In this document: positions 1 to 7,822 of the stretch, one piece after another
How the letters are laid out: every line of letters begins with the position of its first letter
Numbering within the stretch: position 1 is the stretch's first letter
Source of the DNA: Novosphingobium sp. Gsoil 351
GTDB lineage: Bacteria; Pseudomonadota; Alphaproteobacteria; Sphingomonadales; Sphingomonadaceae
DNA length: 64,000 nucleotides
Direction of reading: 5' to 3'
Assembly: GCF_009707465.1 (NCBI RefSeq)
Contig: NZ_CP046120.1
Location: 1,021,501 to 1,085,500 of the forward strand
Program-made: the position numbers and the translations under genes
The notes under the pieces: generated by a model
Database searches by the model: none
What the model was told of the DNA's origin: nothing
The model's input: only the letters and a program-made list of their open reading frames with translations

Positions 1-685
1 GGGCGACGTCAATGTCCCGTACCATCGAGCCGTGCCCGCTTTGGACGATCGCGCGGTGGAACAGGCCGTGAGCCAAAGGCGATGTCACCAGGTCGGCAAT
101 GGCCATGGCCCCGGCGCTCTCGCCGAACACCGTGACGTTCGTGGGATCGCCTCCAAAGGCCGCGACATTCTCCTGCACCCACCGCAGGGCGAACAGGATG
201 TCGCGGAGCCCAAGGTTCGTAGGTGCACCGGGGACGGGCAAAAATCCGTCGATCCCCAGGCGATAGTTGATTGCGATGCAAACGATGCCCGACTGTGCGA
301 ACGCGGTTCCATCCTGGACCGGCGCGTCCTTGCTGCCGACTATGAAGCCGCCACCGTGGATGAAAACCAAGACTGGCGCACCGGCGCTGTCGGCAGGCGC
401 CCAAATGTTCAGACGCAGATAATCGCCGTCACCCCCATCGCTCCCCGTGCCGACCAGTGGAATCACATCGAGCCCCGGGAACGGCTTGATGCGATGCGGT
501 GCGGAAGGTCCGGGATCGGTGGCCTCGAAGATTCCTGCACCGAACCGCGCCTGCTCAGGGAGGGCAAAGCGGTTTGGAGGCCCCGCATAGGGTATGCCGA
601 GGTAGCGCCGGACTCCGTCGACCTCGACACCGCACACCGTCGCACCAGCGACTTGCACACAAGCAGAATTGCGGGACAAGTGCAT
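1..685 (-). CDS. Type-B carboxylesterase, N-terminal part (cut by window edge)
   Basis: Reading leftwards from ATG 685 (an in-frame GTG lies at 691), an open frame of about 228 codons runs off the left edge without a stop. It carries the hallmarks of the carboxylesterase type-B family: an oxyanion-hole HGGGF (near base 350) and the nucleophile elbow GESAG (near base 100), with Ser as nucleophile. The acid and His of the triad would lie outside the window. No signal peptide is evident, so a cytoplasmic esterase is likely. Substrate unknown; an ester-linked growth substrate is plausible given the catabolic surroundings. It lies about 130 bp from an IS element. Confidence 0.85.
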   Translation of the reverse strand, partial: MHLSRNSACVQVAGATVCGVEVDGVRRYLGIPYAGPPNRFALPEQARFGAGIFEATDPGPSAPHRIKPFPGLDVIPLVGTGSDGGDGDYLRLNIWAPADSAGAPVLVFIHGGGFIVGSKDAPVQDGTAFAQSGIVCIAINYRLGIDGFLPVPGAPTNLGLRDILFALRWVQENVAAFGGDPTNVTVFGESAGAMAIADLVTSPLAHGLFHRAIVQSGHGSMVRDIDVA

Positions 686-819
686 ATTCACGGCCTGTTT
701 ATAGCAGCAGCAGTGGTGCTGTAACGACGCTGTCCTATGCACAGTCGCATTGCCTGTTTGCCGTTTGACTGGAGCTTTGAGGCGCCAGGCGCCAACATGG
801 AAAGGTCGTGCCCCCGGGC

Positions 820-831
820 GTGGTGTAGGTT
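820..831 (+). repeat. Left terminal inverted repeat of the IS256-type element
   Basis: GTGGTGTAGGTT, matched exactly by the reverse complement of 2202-2213. The following dozen bases are only partly conserved between the two ends. Confidence 0.8.
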
Positions 832-960
832 TCGAGGGTAGCGAAGCTGACCGGACGCGCGCTCCCCAACTAGCGCTGTAGCGGCCGGTCAGTTTCGCGG
901 GTGGTCATCGGCGAACTTCGGATAAGCTTGGGTTGCGAAACTCAACTTACGGAGACACCG

Positions 961-2160
961 ATGACCAACGACAAGATGGACCTGCACGCGCTGGTTGGGA
1001 AGACTGCCGACGGCGATTTCCTGCGCGACATGATTGGTTTTGCCGCGCAGCGGTTGATGGAGCTGGAGGTCGGCGGCCTGACGGGTGCGGCCTACGGCGA
1101 GAAGGATGCCGAGCGGCTCGCGCAGCGCAACGGCTATCGGGACCGGGACTGGGAGACCCGCGCCGGCACCGTCGAGCTGCGGATCCCAAAGCTCAGGAAG
1201 GGCAGTTACTTCCCGGGCTTTCTCGAGCCCCGCCGCATGGCGGAGAAAGCTCTGACGGCTGTGATCCAGGAGGCCTACATCCAGGGCATCTCGACGCGCT
1301 CGGTCGACGATCTTGTCAGGGCGATGGGGATGAGCGGCATCTCGAAGAGCCAGGTCAGCCGGCTGTGCGAAGAGATCGACGGCCGCGTGAAGGCGTTCCT
1401 CGAGCGTCCGATCGAAGGCGACTGGCCCTATGTCTGGATGGATGCCACCTACATCAAGGTCCGGCGAGCCGGCCGGATCGTCTCGGTCGCCGTCATCGTC
1501 GCGGTCGGTGTCAACAATGACGGCCGGCGCGAAGTCCTCGGCATGGCGATCGGGCATTCCGAAGCCGAGGTGTTCTGGACGGACTTCCTGCGCAGCCTTG
1601 CCCGCCGCGGCCTGCGCGGCGTGAAGCTGGTGATCTCCGACTCCCATGAAGGCATCAAGGCATCGGTCGCCAAGGTCTTCAGCGCAACCTGGCAGCGCTG
1701 CCGCGTCCACTTCATGCGCAACGCCCTGGCCCATGCCGGCAAGAGTGGGCGCCGGGTCGTCTCGGCGTTCATCGCCACCGCCTTCGCCCAGGAAACACCC
1801 GAGACCGCCAAGGCCCAGTGGCGCAGCGTGGCTGATCAGCTCAGGCCGACCGTGCCCAAGCTGGCGGCGCTGATGGACAGCGCCGAGGACGATGTGCTGG
1901 CCTACATGACCTTCCCCGCGCAGCATCGCACCAAGCTGCACTCCAACAATCCCATCGAGCGCCTCAATGGCGAGATCAAGCGGCGCACCGACGTCGTCGG
2001 CATCTTCCCCAACGAGGAGGCCATAACCCGTCTCGTCGGCGCGATCCTGCTCGAACAGAATGACGAGTGGGCCGTTCAGCGCTGCCGCTACATGACGCTG
2101 GAAAGCGTCTCGGGATTAAGCGATAACACCATCATCAGGTTGCCAGCCATGGCGGCATGA
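961..2160 (+). CDS. IS256-family (mutator-type) transposase
   Basis: 399 residues from ATG 961. A longer frame from 901 exists but would read across the IS leader. DDE-type residues are visible: Asp in WMDATYIK (about residue 160), Asp in LVISDSHEG (about 225) and Glu in [14 protein letters not shown] (about 325). The N-terminal part contains the [11 protein letters not shown] and [11 protein letters not shown] segments typical of the Transposase_mut family. Length matches the family and the gene is intact, so the element is potentially active. The long minus-strand frame opposite (889-1941) is its shadow. Confidence 0.95.
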   Translation: MTNDKMDLHALVGKTADGDFLRDMIGFAAQRLMELEVGGLTGAAYGEKDAERLAQRNGYRDRDWETRAGTVELRIPKLRKGSYFPGFLEPRRMAEKALTAVIQEAYIQGISTRSVDDLVRAMGMSGISKSQVSRLCEEIDGRVKAFLERPIEGDWPYVWMDATYIKVRRAGRIVSVAVIVAVGVNNDGRREVLGMAIGHSEAEVFWTDFLRSLARRGLRGVKLVISDSHEGIKASVAKVFSATWQRCRVHFMRNALAHAGKSGRRVVSAFIATAFAQETPETAKAQWRSVADQLRPTVPKLAALMDSAEDDVLAYMTFPAQHRTKLHSNNPIERLNGEIKRRTDVVGIFPNEEAITRLVGAILLEQNDEWAVQRCRYMTLESVSGLSDNTIIRLPAMAA

Positions 2161-2201
2161 TCAATCCGGCTTGGCCGGAGATCGCTGCGACTACGCCAGC
2201 G

Positions 2202-2213
2202 AACCTACACCAC
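2202..2213 (-). repeat. Right terminal inverted repeat of the IS256-type element
   Basis: AACCTACACCAC; its reverse complement equals the left end at 820-831. It marks the right boundary of the element, 53 bp after the transposase stop. Confidence 0.8.
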
Positions 2214-2448
2214 ATGGTGGGACACGATCCTTGGAAATCGACGCTAGTGGGGTTGCTGCCGAGAAAGCGTGCTTCGAGCGCAGGCCCTCCGCCGCTGTGT
2301 AGATCTGCGCCTTCGCATCGGCACGCAGCTCGGCCTGCCCAGTCGAAATCCGCCGCTTGGCAAGCCAGCGAGCGATGGAGCAGTTCCCGCCCTATCTCGC
2401 TGCGCTTGAGCCCGCCTCGCGAAAGGTCGGATACGTCATGTTGAAGCC
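2214..2448. other. Non-coding stretch between the IS and the SnoaL-like gene
   Basis: No frame here resembles a protein I recognise. It may be the remnant of whatever lay downstream of the operon before the IS arrived. No clear terminator hairpin followed by a T-run is visible on the minus strand. Confidence 0.4.
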
Positions 2449-2946
2449 TCAGGACGGCGAGGCGTCAGTGATTTGTCCGCTCAGGGCTCCGAAGTGCAGC
2501 CCCAGTGCCCGCCAGGTGCCGCCATCTTCTACGCACACAGCCGTCACGACCCCGGAGCGCAAACGAAAGCCCGCGTCGTTGGGACGCCCCCGCAGGTTGA
2601 ACAGAAACGAGACGACTGCCGTATCGCGATGCAGATTAGAGCGCGGTTCGAGCAAGGCGAGCTCACAACTGGACCATGATGACGAAAGAAACGCGAGATG
2701 ATCGGCGTAGGTCGGCTTGTCCATGATGAACGGGACGTCGTCGCTAATCACCAGGGCGTCGTCGGCAAGCAACGCGAGTCGTTTCGCCGGATCCAGACGG
2801 CCGGCAAGGGCGGCAGTGACGGCCGCCTGCGCGGAGTCCGCGCCCGGCCCCCCAGCTAACGCTGCGCACGGCATGATCAAGCCGGACAACGCCAATGCCG
2901 CTCCGCCCAAAAGCGCCTGACGCCGCTCCCATTGCACAACCATCAT
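2449..2946 (-). CDS. SnoaL/NTF2-like protein with N-terminal export signal
   Basis: 165 residues from the first of two consecutive ATGs (2946). It overlaps the stop of the upstream gene by ATGA, so translation is probably coupled. The N-terminus has an arginine pair followed by a hydrophobic stretch and an Ala-rich end (RRQALLGGAALALSG ... CAALAGG), which suggests a Sec or Tat signal peptide. The remainder looks like the NTF2/SnoaL fold used by small isomerases, hydratases and DUF4440 proteins. It is the last gene of the leftward operon that starts at 10282. Function unknown. A longer frame to 3171 ignores the overlap architecture and was not used. Confidence 0.65.
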   Translation of the reverse strand: MMVVQWERRQALLGGAALALSGLIMPCAALAGGPGADSAQAAVTAALAGRLDPAKRLALLADDALVISDDVPFIMDKPTYADHLAFLSSSWSSCELALLEPRSNLHRDTAVVSFLFNLRGRPNDAGFRLRSGVVTAVCVEDGGTWRALGLHFGALSGQITDASPS

Positions 2947-3353
2947 CCCGGTGACGCCTTTGTGACATGGCCCACCAAGGGACTTTGCTGCCAGCTTGCC
3001 AATCGCCAGCCCTCGGCCAGCTTGGACCAACCTTGGGTGAACAGAAGGGGGCGGAGACGATAGCCGGAACCGCGAGGCTTGCCGCGGAACATCGCCGAGC
3101 CCGCTACGAAGCCCGCGCCTCCCCTCGCCACGAACCGGACCGCCATTGGTTTCCAGGCGAAGTTTTCCCACACCTCGGGACTATGAAAGCCGATGTGGTC
3201 CTGAAAGCCCTGCCGATCGACGCGGATGGGAAGGTCTTCGTCCAGGATCACCGCGTCGGGCAGAATCATCCCCCAGAACCCTGGCAAATCGCCGGTTGCC
3301 AGCGCCCCTTCCAGCCTGCGGAATGCCGCCTCGAGCTCAGTTGCCAGGATCAA
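2943..3353 (-). CDS. SnoaL/NTF2-like small protein
   Basis: About 136 residues. No ATG sits near the expected start. I chose TTG 3353, which overlaps the preceding hydrolase stop by 17 bp; a CTG at 3347 has a better spacing from the GGAGGG at 3355-3360. The sequence (LEAAFRRLEGALATGD, then WKPMAVRF, a glycine-rich turn and EGWRLASWQQ) has the alpha-helix plus beta-sheet pattern of NTF2-like proteins. It is paired with a second SnoaL-like gene downstream, as at 23290-24122. A catalytic or subunit role in the same pathway is inferred; substrate unknown. Confidence 0.6.
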   Translation of the reverse strand: MILATELEAAFRRLEGALATGDLPGFWGMILPDAVILDEDLPIRVDRQGFQDHIGFHSPEVWENFAWKPMAVRFVARGGAGFVAGSAMFRGKPRGSGYRLRPLLFTQGWSKLAEGWRLASWQQSPLVGHVTKASPG

Positions 3354-4134
3354 GCCCTCCGATGAAAGCGGACAGCGCCGCCGCGACGCCGTCGGGATCG
3401 CGATCCGGTTGGAAGTCGGCCCCGCCCACCACTGTGCTTCGCGCATCGGGGCGCATCTGCCCGGCACGCTCGAACAGCGGCCACAGAACGTCGTCCTTGG
3501 AACAGACGATATGCAGCGGCGCCTCGACCGCGCGATAGAGCGCAGTGGTGTCTTGCGCCCAAACCGCCTCGAACGCCTGGGGCATCGTGCGGTGCGCCAC
3601 GAGGTGATCGACCATTTCGCGCAGATGCAGGTCGAGGCCCGACCCCGCGCCGATCATCCGCAGATAGTCCCACGCGGTTTGCAGGAAGGCGCCGGTTTCC
3701 TCGGCGGCGAAAGGCCGTACGAAGATCTTGCGATATTCGGCCCTTTCCGCGTCGTTGACCAGCACCGGTCCGATCAGTGTCAGCGACCGCAGCCGCTGGG
3801 GCGCCGCCACGGCCATTTCCAGCGCGACACACCCGCCTGTGTGATGGCCGCAAGCGTGAAAGCGTTCGACGCCCAGGTCGTCCAGGGCCTCCAGCAGGCG
3901 AACCCCGGCGAATGCCAGGTCAGGCAGGATCGTTGGCTGATAGGATTGGCCGAAGCCAGGCGTATCGAAGGCAAGGCAGCGATACCAGCCGGCCAGCCGC
4001 GTCATCACCGCCTCGAACATGGCGCCCGAAGACGCGGTCTGATGGAAGAAGGCGATTACCGGCGCATCCACTGGCCCGGCCTCACGCAGGTGAATCTGGC
4101 CGTCGCGGCAATCGGCGAAGCGACGCCGGATCAT
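3337..4134 (-). CDS. Alpha/beta-hydrolase-fold protein with GHHTG instead of GxSxG
   Basis: 265 residues; the ATG at 4134 overlaps the bicupin stop (ATGA). The fold is clear: FFHQTASS in the oxyanion-loop position (about residue 30), DTPGFGQS (about 58), then the nucleophile elbow CGHHTGGC (about 95). A His stands where Ser is expected. The segment usually holding the catalytic His reads VGGADFQPD, so that His also appears absent. A paralogue at 10975-11763 shares FHQTASS and GHHTG but keeps GHNFEPD. The protein may use non-hydrolytic chemistry or be degenerating. It sits in an operon with cupins and SnoaL-like genes. Confidence 0.8.
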   Translation of the reverse strand: MIRRRFADCRDGQIHLREAGPVDAPVIAFFHQTASSGAMFEAVMTRLAGWYRCLAFDTPGFGQSYQPTILPDLAFAGVRLLEALDDLGVERFHACGHHTGGCVALEMAVAAPQRLRSLTLIGPVLVNDAERAEYRKIFVRPFAAEETGAFLQTAWDYLRMIGAGSGLDLHLREMVDHLVAHRTMPQAFEAVWAQDTTALYRAVEAPLHIVCSKDDVLWPLFERAGQMRPDARSTVVGGADFQPDRDPDGVAAALSAFIGGLDPGN

Positions 4135-5155
4135 TGCACTTTACGCTGCCATGACGAGCGGAAAGCGGACGCTTTGCCGCGACCGCCGGGCAGGTAAGGA
4201 ACCTCGCCGGGAAGGTCATCGTCGCCCCATAGGCGTCCGGACGGAGTCTGCCGCCAGGCCTGGTAGAGCGGATCGGCGTCCTGCACTGGCGCCAAAGGAT
4301 GATGGGACCAGGGGACGTGATCGATCTCGCGCGTCCAGTCCTGGGCCTCGAGATAGCATTCGCATAGCGACTGCCCGCCGGGATAGTCGCGGGGAGGCCA
4401 AGGGTAGCCCATCGGCGCGTCGGTATGGACCAGGATGATCGCGCCAGAGCGTGAGGCGAACGGCGCGTGATACCATTCCTGCGGGTGGCCGACGACGCTG
4501 CCGCGGCCCATCTGGCCTTCATTGACCAGCAGGACGTCGCCAGCCAGCACTATGATCTCCTCCCAGCACTCGTGGTGGACGTGCTCCGCCGCCGCGATCA
4601 TCTGCGGGGCGATGTATTGAAAGCGGAGATAACCGCCCGGCCCGCCGTCGAAACCTGCATCGGGGCTATCCGGGCAAGGATCGGGCAAACGCAACGACTT
4701 GTGCATGACCCCGTGGCCGCCCGGAACCGAATTCTTCCATCCAAGGCTGTGCGTGCCGACCACCCGCCGGCGGGTGTAAGGATACGGGAAACAGGGCGGA
4801 CTGGGATTCCAGAACGCCAGGGCTTGGGCGCCGCCTTGCGAGGAAAGCTCCCCCCGCCGCTGCCCTGGGGCAAATGAACATACCCTCCCCCGCCCACACT
4901 TTCGCCATTGAGGGCCAGATCGCCCGACAGCAGGAACAGCTCGAGGCTCGCCGCGTCAGCGGCGCAATTCTTGCGCCATCCCGACGCGATCTCGACCACA
5001 TGAGTTTCGGCCTGGCTGCCTCGATCGCGGCTCATCAACGCTCCGCTCAATCCTTCGAGCGCGCCCGGCCGATCACCCGGCTGCCGCTCGAGCGCTAGAA
5101 GACTGTAAAAGGTGGGCTCGTCGCGGCGCCAGTGCTCGGCGAACTGCCCCATCAC
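4131..5155 (-). pseudogene. Bicupin broken by a one-base frameshift
   Basis: Two frames together reconstruct one bicupin. The N-terminal half (from GTG 5155, or ATG 5152) contains LELFLLSGDLALNG and reads correctly to a G-run complementary to bases 4848-4853. The C-terminal half (HHECWEEIIVLAGDV, GHPQEWYHAPF) is one frame away. Adding one G to the six-G run joins them as GGGGELSSQGG...ALAFWNP. An intact 282-residue relative lies at 20046-20894. The break may be a real mutation or a sequencing error in the homopolymer. If real, only the C-terminal cupin (from about 4763) could still be made. Neighbours overlap it by ATGA and GTGA, so it was part of a tightly packed operon. Confidence 0.75.
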
Positions 5156-5514
5156 GGCGCGGTCGATTCGACCAGGATTACGGCGTCATCGTAGGGCGCT
5201 TGTTCGCCGGCGCGCAGGGCCAGTTCCTCGCGCTCCTGGTGGATAATGCGAAGCACGTTGTCGAGGAACTGGTCGCGCCATGAATCGCGCTCTTCGCGGG
5301 TCGCCGCGTCGGGCTGATAGGCGTCGATGGCGGCGCGGGTCACCGGAACGCCTTGCTCGAGCAGACGCTCGATCGTGTCGACGCGGTCGTGCAGCACCGC
5401 GGTTTCTCCGGCGAGCGCGAGGGTGATGGCCAGCACCTTGTCGATCGCCGGATCGTCGAAATACTGTGGCCGCTGACCCTTGGCCTTCAGTTGCAGCCTG
5501 CCTGCGTCGCTCAT
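5152..5514 (-). CDS. Conserved-looking 120-residue protein of unknown function
   Basis: Starts at ATG 5514 (MSDAGRLQLK) and ends overlapping the bicupin start. Codon use and tight packing support a real gene, whereas the longer open frame to 5937 overlaps the methyltransferase. The protein is hydrophilic and probably all-helical (DKVLAITLALAGETAVLHDR, IERLLEQGVPVTRAAI, FLDNVLRIIHQEREELALR). No signal peptide, membrane segment or metal motif is visible. It might be a small accessory subunit of a neighbouring enzyme; this is a guess from position only. Confidence 0.6.
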   Translation of the reverse strand: MSDAGRLQLKAKGQRPQYFDDPAIDKVLAITLALAGETAVLHDRVDTIERLLEQGVPVTRAAIDAYQPDAATREERDSWRDQFLDNVLRIIHQEREELALRAGEQAPYDDAVILVESTAP

Positions 5515-5587
5515 CCGTGATCGTCCTCTGGTATCCGCCCGAACGGGGGATGGGGATGGCGCTGGCGCCCCTGCCCCGGCACGACGT

Positions 5588-6760
5588 TTACTTGCGCACG
5601 CCCCACACCCACCAAGCGCCGCCGCCGCCAAAGTCGCCGCCCTGGAACACCTTGGTGCGTTTGGCCTCTGCCGCCTCGAAGGCGCTGGGCTGATAGGCTT
5701 CGAACGCGTGCGACGGGTCGAAGCCGGTCTCGGCCGCGATCTCCGCCGCCACAAGCTCGTGGCTTGCGCCCCAATAGGGCTCGTTGTTGTTGCGCGTGTC
5801 CCAATCGAGCATGAATGCGTCGTACGCCGGAAGATCGCGGTAAGGCGGCGTCTCGGCATGGACCACCATGCCGCCGGGGCTGAGCAGGCGATGGCATTCG
5901 CGCATGATCCGCCGGATTGCGGTGTGGCTGGTCTCATGAACCAGGATATGACTGACGATCAGGTCGAAATGGCCGTCGGGAAAGTCCGTGTGTTCGGCAT
6001 TCTGCTGGCTGAAATGAACGGTCTTTCCCAGCGATTCGGCGCGGGCGTGGGCATAGCGCAGCACCGGGGCGCCGACGTCGATCGCGTAAACCTCGGCATC
6101 GGGCCAGGCGTCGCAATAAGGGAGCGTCGAATGGCCGACGGTGCAGCCCATATCGAGGATGCGGCGCGGGGCGAAATCGGGATAATTCTGTTTGAGATAG
6201 GCGATCGTGGTATCGCCGATGTCAGAGTTCTCCGGCCCCATCCGGCCCATCGCGTAGATGTAAACCGCGCGGTCGTAGATCGCGCCGTTGGCGACGTCCT
6301 CGGCCACAAAGTCGGTGTGATAGCCGCCTGGCATGCAATGGATGTCAACCGACCGGTGATACCGCGGTATCTCAAGCTCCGGATCGAGGTGCAGACTGCC
6401 TTTCGTGGTAGCGGTCTTGCTCTGCTCGATAAGCTCGGCATGCTGGCGCTCGACCGGAAGCTGGACCGACTTCCACATCATTTCCTGGCTGTTGCGCTGT
6501 AGTGCGCTCCAGAAGCGGAAGTAAGGATCGCCGCCCATCGCCTTGCGCATGTCGGCAAGGGTTGCGGGCTCGTGCCCCGCCTCCTTTTCGAAACGTGGCT
6601 TGGCCCGCGCCTCGAAAGCATCCTTGTTGCCGACCGAGACCTTGCTGGCGAGGTGGAACTTCAGGCTCTTGACGAATTCCTGACGGGCGAACTCGTCCGC
6701 TGTAGTGTGCGGCAGCACGGCGTGGGGAAGCTGGCTCTTGAGATCGACATGCATGTTCAT
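5588..6760 (-). CDS. SAM-dependent class I methyltransferase
   Basis: 390 residues from ATG 6760, chosen because AAGGAGT lies about 8 bases upstream. The SAM-binding motif I reads RILDMGCTVGHSTLPY (about residues 200-215), followed by VYAIDVG (acidic end of motif II) and FDLIVSHILVHE (motif IV). The N-terminal 190 residues are an extra helical domain that probably forms the substrate pocket. A C-terminal glycine-rich tail ends GGGGAWWVWGVRK. It lies in the operon starting at the TonB receptor, so it likely acts on a small organic growth substrate or intermediate, not on DNA. Acceptor unknown. Confidence 0.8.
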   Translation of the reverse strand: MNMHVDLKSQLPHAVLPHTTADEFARQEFVKSLKFHLASKVSVGNKDAFEARAKPRFEKEAGHEPATLADMRKAMGGDPYFRFWSALQRNSQEMMWKSVQLPVERQHAELIEQSKTATTKGSLHLDPELEIPRYHRSVDIHCMPGGYHTDFVAEDVANGAIYDRAVYIYAMGRMGPENSDIGDTTIAYLKQNYPDFAPRRILDMGCTVGHSTLPYCDAWPDAEVYAIDVGAPVLRYAHARAESLGKTVHFSQQNAEHTDFPDGHFDLIVSHILVHETSHTAIRRIMRECHRLLSPGGMVVHAETPPYRDLPAYDAFMLDWDTRNNNEPYWGASHELVAAEIAAETGFDPSHAFEAYQPSAFEAAEAKRTKVFQGGDFGGGGAWWVWGVRK

Positions 6761-6782
6761 GGTAGCGACTCCTTGAAATAAA

Positions 6783-7364
6783 TCAGGCGGCAAGGGGCGG
6801 ACGGACGGGGCAGGTCTCTTCGCGGTTGACCATGTCGAAGGTGAAAATCCATTTCGCGACGCCGGTCAGCACCGCGGCGATGAAACCCAGTTCGACAATC
6901 TGGCCATCATCGTAATGCTCGCGCAACTCGCGGTAGAGCGCTGGCGTCAACTGCCCGTCCATGTTCTGCAGCATCATCTCTTCGGCCATGAGCAGCAAGG
7001 CGCGGTCCCTGGCGTCCCACACCGTCGCCTGCGGATCGAAGATCGCATCGACCTGGCTCTGGGTGACGCCGGCGTTCAGCGCCTCCACGGTGTTGAAGCG
7101 GTTGCAGAACTGGCAGCCGTGCTGCTTCGACAGCTTCAGGCGCAGCAGTTCCTTGCTTCGCACATCGACGCGCATTCCGGGATGCTTGTTGTAGAACAGG
7201 CCATCGTAAAACTCGCCGAAATACCAGCGCAGAATGTCAGGCTGATGCGCCATCACACCGATGATGGTCGCATCGCCGGTGCGCTCGATCCCGGTCGCGT
7301 GGAGGGGTTTCAGATCTTCGGGTAGTGCGTCGGGTGAGATTGGGGCGATCGCTGGATCGGGCAT
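6783..7364 (-). CDS. Carboxymuconolactone decarboxylase/AhpD-like protein
   Basis: 193 residues from ATG 7364, five bases after the cupin gene stop. The middle contains ELLRLKLSKQHGCQFCNRFN, where the Cys-x-x-Cys pair matches the AhpD-type redox centre of the CMD family. The helices around it (NTVEALNAGVTQSQVDAIFD, RALLLMAEEM) fit the all-helical fold. AhpD-like members reduce peroxides or act as disulfide reductases; others are decarboxylases. The CxxC favours the redox type here. Position between a cupin and a methyltransferase suggests a role in the same pathway. Confidence 0.75.
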   Translation of the reverse strand: MPDPAIAPISPDALPEDLKPLHATGIERTGDATIIGVMAHQPDILRWYFGEFYDGLFYNKHPGMRVDVRSKELLRLKLSKQHGCQFCNRFNTVEALNAGVTQSQVDAIFDPQATVWDARDRALLLMAEEMMLQNMDGQLTPALYRELREHYDDGQIVELGFIAAVLTGVAKWIFTFDMVNREETCPVRPPLAA

Positions 7365-7369
7365 GCGCG

Positions 7370-7810
7370 TTATCCTTGGCCGGTCAGACTGGCGTGGGTC
7401 GGGAACGGGTAGTCGGGGCTTGGCGGGCAGAAGCACAGATGCCGGAAAGGCTGTTCGCCTATGACCTTCACATGCTTCCGGGCACCGACCGGATAGGTGT
7501 AGACCGTGCCCGGCGTGATCCGTGCCCTGACGACCTCGGAATAGAGCGGGGGCAGGAACACCTCGACCTCCATTTCACCCGAGATGCAATATTGGAACTC
7601 GTCGTGGGTAAAGGTCCAGTCGAACTCGTCGCCCGGCATGAAATCCTCGACGATGACCTGGCAGTTGGGCTGATTGATCGCCGAGTAACCCCGAATTCTC
7701 ACGCCGGTGTTGAACGGCAGCTCGAGCAGCGGCGCGCCTTCAAGCGCGGCATTATCGACGGTATGGACCGCGAAGGTAGAGCGGGCGCTGGGAGCAAGGC
7801 CAATGGGCAT
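7370..7810 (-). CDS. Small cupin-domain protein (copy A)
   Basis: 146 residues from ATG 7810. A single cupin barrel: FDWTFTHDEFQYCISGEMEVEV carries the first-motif His, acidic and Gly positions, and HVKVIGEQPFRHLCFC the second half. The paralogue at 13949-14383 shares the ending PFRHLCFC followed by PxPxYP and the same layout. EutQ-like and other small cupins are either non-heme metal enzymes or ligand binders, and metal ligands here are incomplete, so catalysis is uncertain. It lies directly behind the TonB receptor gene, 12 bp downstream. Confidence 0.75.
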   Translation of the reverse strand: MPIGLAPSARSTFAVHTVDNAALEGAPLLELPFNTGVRIRGYSAINQPNCQVIVEDFMPGDEFDWTFTHDEFQYCISGEMEVEVFLPPLYSEVVRARITPGTVYTYPVGARKHVKVIGEQPFRHLCFCPPSPDYPFPTHASLTGQG

Positions 7811-7822
7811 GGTCGTCCTAAC

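Larger units (their letters stand above)
820..2213 (+). mobile_element. IS256-family insertion sequence
   Basis: A single transposase gene is flanked by terminal inverted repeats. The left end at 820-831 reads GTGGTGTAGGTT and the reverse complement of 2202-2213 is identical over 12 bases, with weaker similarity further in. The roughly 1.4 kb size fits IS256 members. I see no 8-bp target duplication: the flanks are ccccgggc on the left and atggtggg on the right. Either the element arrived by recombination or one flank was later rearranged. Confidence 0.85.

Noticed and set aside
889..1941. 350-residue minus-strand frame opposite the transposase
   Set aside because: Arg/Asp/His-rich composition and no family features; it is the antisense shadow of the IS256 transposase.
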